IMG/VR virus record: IMGVR_UViG_3300043783_000042
Coordinates: 1-42,749 of that record
Strand: one strand, 5' to 3'
From: a virus
Length of the DNA: 42,749 bases
The notes under the pieces were generated by a model. It searched no databases, was not told where the DNA came from, and saw only the letters and a list, made by a program, of their open reading frames with translations. Position numbers and translations under genes: made by a program. Below are positions 39,469 to 42,749 of this stretch, piece after piece; the stretch's first letter is position 1, and each line of letters opens with the position of its first letter.

Positions 39469-39759
39469 ATGCCGAAAACCATCCGCGTGAACGAGGTTAG
39501 TTCCAGCCGCCGTCATGGCGTAATCGTCTACCTATCGGGCAGGCGCCTGTTCCGGACCGATTTCTACTCGCCCGGCTTCTCATCACAGGGCGCGTGTCAG
39601 CAGGCCGAGCGCACGGTGATCGATATGCTGGTTGAGCTCGGCGTAGGCGACGAGAACCGGAATCTCGTAGTTCAGGGTTTCTACCCGAACACCCACAATC
39701 GTCCGTACCTGCTGGCCGAGTTCCTGCAGCAGCCTGATCTGTCAGCCATATTCGTTTGA
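39469..39759 (+). CDS. Hypothetical protein, first gene of the plus-strand cluster
   Basis: 96 residues, strong AGGAGGAG SD. Beta-rich start (KTIRVNEVSSSRRHGVIVYL), an RLFRTDFYSPGFSSQGACQQ segment, then a helix QAERTVIDMLVELGVG and NLVVQGFYPNT. No family recognised. Flanked by both copies of the 22-bp direct repeat. Confidence 0.7.
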   Translation: MPKTIRVNEVSSSRRHGVIVYLSGRRLFRTDFYSPGFSSQGACQQAERTVIDMLVELGVGDENRNLVVQGFYPNTHNRPYLLAEFLQQPDLSAIFV

Positions 39760-39773
39760 ATCCCCGCGTAGGC

Positions 39774-39795
39774 GGCGAGAGTATTCCGCGGCGCC
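39774..39795. repeat. 22-bp direct repeat, copy 2, next to the CRISPR-like repeat
   Basis: Exact copy of 39361-39382, 15 bp after the stop of the flanked gene, ending where the first CRISPR-like repeat begins. Together the copies bracket the gene at 39469-39759. Confidence 0.85.
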
Positions 39796-39882
39796 TTCCC
39801 CACGCACGTGGGGGTGGACCATGTTCAAGCGCCGTACGCACGAAGATGAAACCAACTTCCCCACGCATGTGGGGGCATAGCC
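39793..39882 (+). CRISPR. Two-repeat CRISPR-like unit, type I-E period, no cas genes
   Basis: Repeat 1 (about 39793-39821) and repeat 2 (about 39854-39882) share the core CTTCCCCACGCA(C/T)GTGGGG. Core starts are at 39795 and 39856, exactly 61 bp apart, which is 29-bp repeat plus 32-bp spacer as in type I-E arrays. Each core makes the CCCCAC/GTGGGG hairpin of type I-E repeats. Repeat 2 is degenerate at its 3' end, like a terminal repeat. The spacer begins TGTTCAAGCGCC. No cas gene is in the window, so host Cas6/Cascade would be needed. Confidence 0.6.
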
Positions 39883-39885
39883 AAA

Positions 39886-40044
39886 ATGACCGATGCACTC
39901 AAACACTGCCCAAAATGCGCTCTCGACAAACCCGAGGACGCATTTTGGCGCGACGGCAACAGAGCTGCAGCGGGCATAGGAGAGGATGGAGAGGGATGGC
40001 AACACGCATTGAGAGAATCAGCGCCCGAGACAGTGACGCCATAG
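39886..40044 (+). CDS. Possible small zinc-knuckle ORF, 52 residues
   Basis: ATG at 39886, right after repeat 2, without a clear SD. MTDALKHCPKCALDKPEDAF looks like the N-terminal knuckle of endonuclease-VII/HNH-type phage proteins (C..C...kp...F), followed by WRDGNRAAAG and no further motif. It overlaps the next gene by 49 nt in another frame. May be a truncated nuclease remnant. Confidence 0.35.
   Translation: MTDALKHCPKCALDKPEDAFWRDGNRAAAGIGEDGEGWQHALRESAPETVTP
39910..39948. repeat. 10-bp inverted repeat with inner stem
   Basis: CCAAAATGCG (39910-39919) and CGCATTTTGG (39939-39948) with an inner CTCG/CGAG. Lies inside the small zinc-knuckle ORF; could be a strong RNA hairpin, terminator or operator downstream of the CRISPR-like unit. 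Confidence 0.7.
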
Positions 40045-40319
40045 GCCACTGTCTCGACTTCAAACTCACATTTGAGGCCGCTTCGATGAGCGGACGCCCA
40101 GAACGGCAGCCAGACGACACCATGCAGTACGTCGTGCGCAGCTACAACAAGCCGATTGCATGGCTTGATGGCGGAACGTGGTACATCGCCACACAGAAGC
40201 ATAGCAAGACGACTACCGCCCATCAGTCAGCGGTCAAACGGGCGCTCATTGACCACTGCGCAGTCCCGACGCCGGTACACGACTACCATACCTGGCGGAA
40301 GCAAGCAGTGCCGGCGTAA
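39996..40319 (+). CDS. Hypothetical protein, 107 residues
   Basis: Start at the ATG at 39996 behind GGAGAGG; the in-frame extension to 39756 only translates the CRISPR-like repeats. Contains RIERISARDSDAIGHCLDF, YVVRSYNKPIAWLDGGTWYI and ATQKHSKTTTAHQSAVKRAL, an alpha/beta pattern. The core recalls small phage proteins of the YxxRSYxxPIA type. Function unknown. Confidence 0.65.
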   Translation: MATRIERISARDSDAIGHCLDFKLTFEAASMSGRPERQPDDTMQYVVRSYNKPIAWLDGGTWYIATQKHSKTTTAHQSAVKRALIDHCAVPTPVHDYHTWRKQAVPA

Positions 40320-40337
40320 CCAGAGGAGGGAAGCACC

Positions 40338-40649
40338 GTGACAATCACACCCGGCCATTGGTTTGACCGCAATGGCCGCCGGGGCAGGTTCGGGGTTGTT
40401 GCCAGCGGCCTGGCAGCTGGCCCGACAGTGGAGCTAGCCACCGACGATGCGGCAGAGGCCCAAACATATGCACATTGCATCGGCCAGGCGACGGTGTACG
40501 ATGCAACGCTGCCGGAGTCGCTGATCGAGGTAACCGAATTCGACGATAACGGCCGCGGCTACCGCATCGATCCGTTTTCCGAGGGCGGCCTATACACGTC
40601 CAACCCGGCACTCATAGCCGATCCGCCAATTGCCGGGGAGTGGTGGTAA
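40338..40649 (+). CDS. Hypothetical protein, 103 residues
   Basis: GTG start 7 nt behind GAGGAGGGAA. A GHWFDRNGRRGRFGVVASGL strand segment, a helix DDAAEAQTYAHCIGQ, then VYDATLPESLIEVTEFD and GEWW at the end. No family recognised. Its own SD; member of the small-gene cluster. Confidence 0.6.
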   Translation: MTITPGHWFDRNGRRGRFGVVASGLAAGPTVELATDDAAEAQTYAHCIGQATVYDATLPESLIEVTEFDDNGRGYRIDPFSEGGLYTSNPALIADPPIAGEWW

Positions 40650-40709
40650 CCCCACCCGCCAGGCCGCGAGCTATTAGCGGCTGGCACACACAGAGGAGGA
40701 GCAAGGGCA

Positions 40710-40946
40710 ATGTACACATCAGGGACCGGGCCGCTCACAATTACCAAGCTCGACAAGCCGCGTCCAGGGACCGGCTGCGGACTGGACTATTACGCGCTAG
40801 CCGAGGGCGGGTACTTGGTCGGCACATTTGAGACCAAAGCGTACGCCGAGTTATGGGCGCGCTATCACTCCGCCTACCAGATCGGCCCTTACGCCGGCCA
40901 GCTCGTCGATCGCACCGTCGAGCTGGTAGAGGAGGATGCACCGTGA
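40710..40946 (+). CDS. Hypothetical protein, 78 residues
   Basis: AGGAGGAG SD. ITKLDKPRPGTGCGLDYYAL then GGYLVGTFETKAYAELWARYH and an acidic tail. Short alpha/beta fold, related in feel to the other proteins of this cluster (Y/W-rich strands followed by a helix). No family recognised. Confidence 0.6.
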   Translation: MYTSGTGPLTITKLDKPRPGTGCGLDYYALAEGGYLVGTFETKAYAELWARYHSAYQIGPYAGQLVDRTVELVEEDAP

Positions 40947-41188
40947 CACTCCGTGAGATCATACGCCGGCTTGCCAGTCGCGGCTGGACGTTCCGCCCGG
41001 CCTCCGCCATCGTTACACACCGACGTGGCTATGTGGTCTACATGCCTAGCGGCGAGGTGTACGCATTCCTGGCGAGCCGCGACGCTCGCTACTACCTGCC
41101 ACAGAGAGTCGGACACCTTGTCTACATCCGCGACACCAACGGCAACACCTGCGGCACCATCGCCAAGGCCACACAGGAGACCCGCTGA
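40943..41188 (+). CDS. Hypothetical protein, 81 residues
   Basis: GTG start in a GTGA overlap, with GAGGAGGA upstream. TLREIIRRLASRGWTFRPAS then HRRGYVVYMPSGEVYAFLAS, and a C-terminal strand pair HLVYIRDTNGNTCG. No family recognised. Confidence 0.6.
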   Translation: MTLREIIRRLASRGWTFRPASAIVTHRRGYVVYMPSGEVYAFLASRDARYYLPQRVGHLVYIRDTNGNTCGTIAKATQETR

Positions 41189-41409
41189 TGCCCGCACAGA
41201 CGACTACCGAGCGCGACGTAGAAGCGGAGTGGGCGGCCGGCCTATGGGTGCCGAGCTATCATGGGAACTGGTTCACAGTCGCCAACAAGGGCGGCAGGAT
41301 GCACGCACCCTGGGGTCACACCCAAACCGATACGAGCGTCAAGTACGCCACCCTGGCGGAAGCACAGGCCGAATGCGGCCGCCGCAATGAACACAGAGGA
41401 GGGCTGTAA
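41188..41409 (+). CDS. Hypothetical protein, 73 residues
   Basis: ATG overlaps the previous stop (TGATG). W-rich (EAEWAAGLWVPSYHGNWFTV), then ATLAEAQAECGRRN. Same general layout as its neighbours, suggesting a family of small duplicated accessory proteins, though no clear identity is seen. Confidence 0.6.
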   Translation: MPAQTTTERDVEAEWAAGLWVPSYHGNWFTVANKGGRMHAPWGHTQTDTSVKYATLAEAQAECGRRNEHRGGL

Positions 41410-41412
41410 CCC

Positions 41413-41598
41413 ATGCGCACGACACCACACCAACCGCCCACGGACTACGACGGGCACAAAATCGAATGCAAAACCCGCATCCCGATCTCGGTGGACCGGG
41501 CTATGCGCGAGTACGCGGCCAAACACAATCTCACACTATCAGCAACGCACGAGCTCGCCCTGCGCCAGCTCATGGAGGAAGCAGAGAAGGGGAAATGA
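41413..41598 (+). CDS. Ribbon-helix-helix-like small protein
   Basis: 61 residues, AGAGGAGGG upstream. After a basic N-terminus, IECKTRIPISVDRAMREYAA then NLTLSATHELALRQLMEEAE: one short strand (KTRIPISV) followed by two helices, as in Arc/MetJ-type repressors. Could dimerise and bind an operator of the adjacent regulatory regions. Confidence 0.55.
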   Translation: MRTTPHQPPTDYDGHKIECKTRIPISVDRAMREYAAKHNLTLSATHELALRQLMEEAEKGK

Positions 41599-41807
41599 CC
41601 AAAACCGAGATTAGCACGCTCAAGGAAGTCTACGACACGCTGACTATGATGCGGTTTGGCGCACCGATGAATGGCCCGGTCACCACCGAACAGGTTGTCG
41701 AAGCAACCCGGATATGGCGGGATACTTGGATACTCCCGCCGGTCGCCAAGATCATCCATAAATATGACAAGAACTGGCGGCCGGCCAATCCGCATCACCT
41801 TAGCTGA
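41595..41807 (+). CDS. Hypothetical helical protein, 70 residues
   Basis: ATG overlaps the previous stop (ATGA). TEISTLKEVYDTLTMMRFG, EQVVEATRIWRDTWILPPVA and KIIHKYDKNWRP: three helices, Trp-rich. Last gene of the plus-strand cluster, followed by a terminator. No family recognised. Confidence 0.6.
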   Translation: MTKTEISTLKEVYDTLTMMRFGAPMNGPVTTEQVVEATRIWRDTWILPPVAKIIHKYDKNWRPANPHHLS

Positions 41808-41817
41808 CACACACCAC

Positions 41818-41844
41818 GGGCCGGCTCAACTTACGAGCCGGCCC
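41818..41844 (+). terminator. Intrinsic terminator-like hairpin of the plus-strand cluster
   Basis: GGGCCGGCTC (41818-41827) and GAGCCGGCCC (41835-41844), perfect 10-bp stem with a 7-nt loop, then CTGTGTCTCGTCTCT, only moderately T-rich. It separates this cluster from the convergent nuclease gene. Confidence 0.7.
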
Positions 41845-41910
41845 CTGTGTCTCGTCTCTCCGAGCGTCACGCCGATCTCTGCTCTAATGGCCCCTGGCGT
41901 CCTCTCGCCG

Positions 41911-42120
41911 CTATTCCCGCGTCAGCAGTCCCGCCGGCCTACTCCTGCTCACCAGTTGCGCCGGAAACGGCTCGTTACACGTGAGCACCGTTGAATGCCT
42001 ATAACCTCGCTGGAGCCTCTGTGTGGGGCTAATACCAGCCCGGCCTACCCGACCCGCGTTAAGCGCCTGCCGCCCCTGTGCGGCCTTCCTGGCGCGTCGT
42101 TTTTGGCACCTCAGCGCCAC
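41911..42120 (-). CDS. Doubtful basic ORF downstream of the nuclease
   Basis: 69 residues, GTG start shortly after the nuclease stop with no clear SD. MALRCQKRRARKAAQGRQAL and a Gly/Arg-rich continuation. It fills most of the 41850-42131 gap, which otherwise shows nothing recognisable. Composition could be fortuitous in GC-rich DNA. Confidence 0.25.
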   Translation of the reverse strand: MALRCQKRRARKAAQGRQALNAGRVGRAGISPTQRLQRGYRHSTVLTCNEPFPAQLVSRSRPAGLLTRE

Positions 42121-42131
42121 GGAGGGGCGTT

Positions 42132-42482
42132 TCAGGTCAAAAGACGCCTCCGGACAAGCCCTGCATCGTACAGCGCCGTCTCGAGGTCCTCAATCCGCCT
42201 CACCTCCACGTACAGCCCGCCATTCCGGACGATGTCCGCCTTGACCTCGCGCTGCTTGGCGGTCAACTGTGCGGAGCCGGTCTTGACCTCAACGGCTATT
42301 AGCTGACCGTATATTCGACCCGACACGTGGTCTACACGCATACAGCCGATCACGTCCGGCAGCCCCGGAACCTGCCCGAGGTGGCCATGCACCTTGAAAT
42401 GCCACGCCTTGATTGCCGAGAGGTAATCGCTGCAAGCGCGAACAAGGCAGGAGTGGGCGTCGGAGTTGTTGCCGCCTCTCAT
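42132..42482 (-). CDS. VRR-NUC-type nuclease (Holliday-junction-resolvase fold)
   Basis: 116 residues from the ATG at 42482 (ATGA). Catalytic signature: VPGLPDVIG (conserved Asp), AVEVKTG (E-x-K), and QREVKADIVRNGG (Gln) with VEVRRIEDLE after it. This is the PD-(D/E)XK core of VRR-NUC domains, which act on branched or flapped DNA. VRR-NUC genes normally neighbour phage replication genes, as here across the window join. Confidence 0.8.
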   Translation of the reverse strand: MRGGNNSDAHSCLVRACSDYLSAIKAWHFKVHGHLGQVPGLPDVIGCMRVDHVSGRIYGQLIAVEVKTGSAQLTAKQREVKADIVRNGGLYVEVRRIEDLETALYDAGLVRRRLLT

Positions 42483-42733
42483 GCTCGTACCGCTATACCG
42501 TCCACAAACCGAATCCGGCCCCGGCACTTACGGCAGCGGCTGCGATCGCCGTACTGCCCGCAATTCGGGCAGCCATCCGGATCGTTGCAGGGATACGGCC
42601 GCAGGTGTGGCCACACCTGCCGCACTCGCGGCCACTCGTAAACACCCTGCCGCACCCCCACGGACACTCGGCCCCACAATGGCGGGGCCGGCACCGGTTG
42701 CCCGGCCCGCTCCTTAATGATGGTTGCGCTCAT
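42479..42733 (-). CDS. Zinc-knuckle protein or C-terminal part of the replication protein
   Basis: 84 residues if started at the ATG at 42733 (GGGAG 6 nt upstream). It ends with PCNDPDGCPNCGQYGDRSRCRKC, a four-Cys zinc finger. The frame is open to the window end and is continuous with the replication ORF (1-404) if the ends are joined. So it may be the zinc-binding C-terminus of that protein or a separate gene. Overlaps the nuclease gene (ATGA). Confidence 0.6.
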   Translation of the reverse strand: MSATIIKERAGQPVPAPPLWGRVSVGVRQGVYEWPRVRQVWPHLRPYPCNDPDGCPNCGQYGDRSRCRKCRGRIRFVDGIAVRA

Positions 42734-42749
42734 GCCTTGCTCCCGTCTC

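Noticed and set aside
39756-39995. N-terminal extension of the ORF ending at 40319
   Set aside because: The residues come from translating the CRISPR-like repeats; the SD-supported ATG is at 39996.
1-42749. Direct terminal repeats or cohesive ends at the window edges
   Set aside because: The first and last 20-30 bases share no repeat; circularity rests only on the in-frame join and gene order.

Overview
The window is a GC-rich, very densely coded phage genome. It has terminase, portal, scaffold, HK97-fold-type capsid, adaptor and tail nozzle/fibre genes, plus three long internal (ejection-type) virion proteins and no tape measure or sheath. This points to a short-tailed (podovirus-type) caudoviricete. 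Stop and start codons overlap in most gene pairs (ATGA, GTGA, TAATG, TGATG), Shine-Dalgarno (SD) sites are of the GGAGG type, and the promoters found are sigma70-like (TTGACA, 16-18 nt, TATAAT-like), so the host is bacterial. The host genus cannot be read from the sequence. No integrase, DNA polymerase, primase, helicase or RNA polymerase was recognised.

Layout. (1) 0-5.9 kb, minus strand: the early/replication operon. It holds a Xis/MerR-type helix-turn-helix protein (5.9 kb), many small conserved phage proteins (zinc ribbon, SWIM finger, Gly-Ser-Tyr repeat protein), a gene-free and structure-rich block (0.66-1.15 kb), then a winged-helix ORF and a replisome-organiser-like ORF that runs off position 1. 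(2) 5.94-9.03 kb, plus strand: nine small genes behind a near-consensus promoter. (3) 9.02-10.05 kb: a zinc-finger protein and a divergent cytosine-methyltransferase-like protein. (4) 10.04-38.77 kb, minus strand: the late operon. Read 5' to 3' (from high to low coordinates) it runs: internal virion proteins, a small membrane protein, an ATP-grasp enzyme, small and large terminase, a Tat-signal-like protein, an FmdB-type zinc ribbon, portal, scaffold, capsid, a GIY-YIG homing endonuclease, head-completion proteins, tail nozzle, fibre/lectin-like proteins, and the lysis genes (XhlA-like, TM/coiled coil, GH25 lysozyme). (5) 38.77-39.46 kb: a gene-free regulatory block with three inverted repeats and opposed promoters. 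(6) 39.47-41.81 kb, plus strand: small early-type genes. They include a two-repeat CRISPR-like unit with the 61-bp period of type I-E arrays but no cas genes. (7) 42.13-42.73 kb, minus strand: a VRR-NUC-type nuclease and a zinc-finger ORF.

The two window ends join in frame: the replication ORF leaving position 1 reads straight into the minus-strand ORF at 42733-42479, giving 225 codons including the stop. Gene order also makes sense across that join, so this is probably one complete circularly permuted genome cut inside the replication gene (inference).

Most interesting items: the phage-borne type I-E-like repeat pair, which could be an RNA anti-CRISPR or a mini-array; the ATP-grasp enzyme between terminase and ejection genes; the structured leader at 0.9-1.15 kb upstream of replication; minus-strand promoters placed for leaderless starts; a homing endonuclease with its own extended -10 promoter after the capsid gene; and a tRNA-like T-arm antisense to the late operon.
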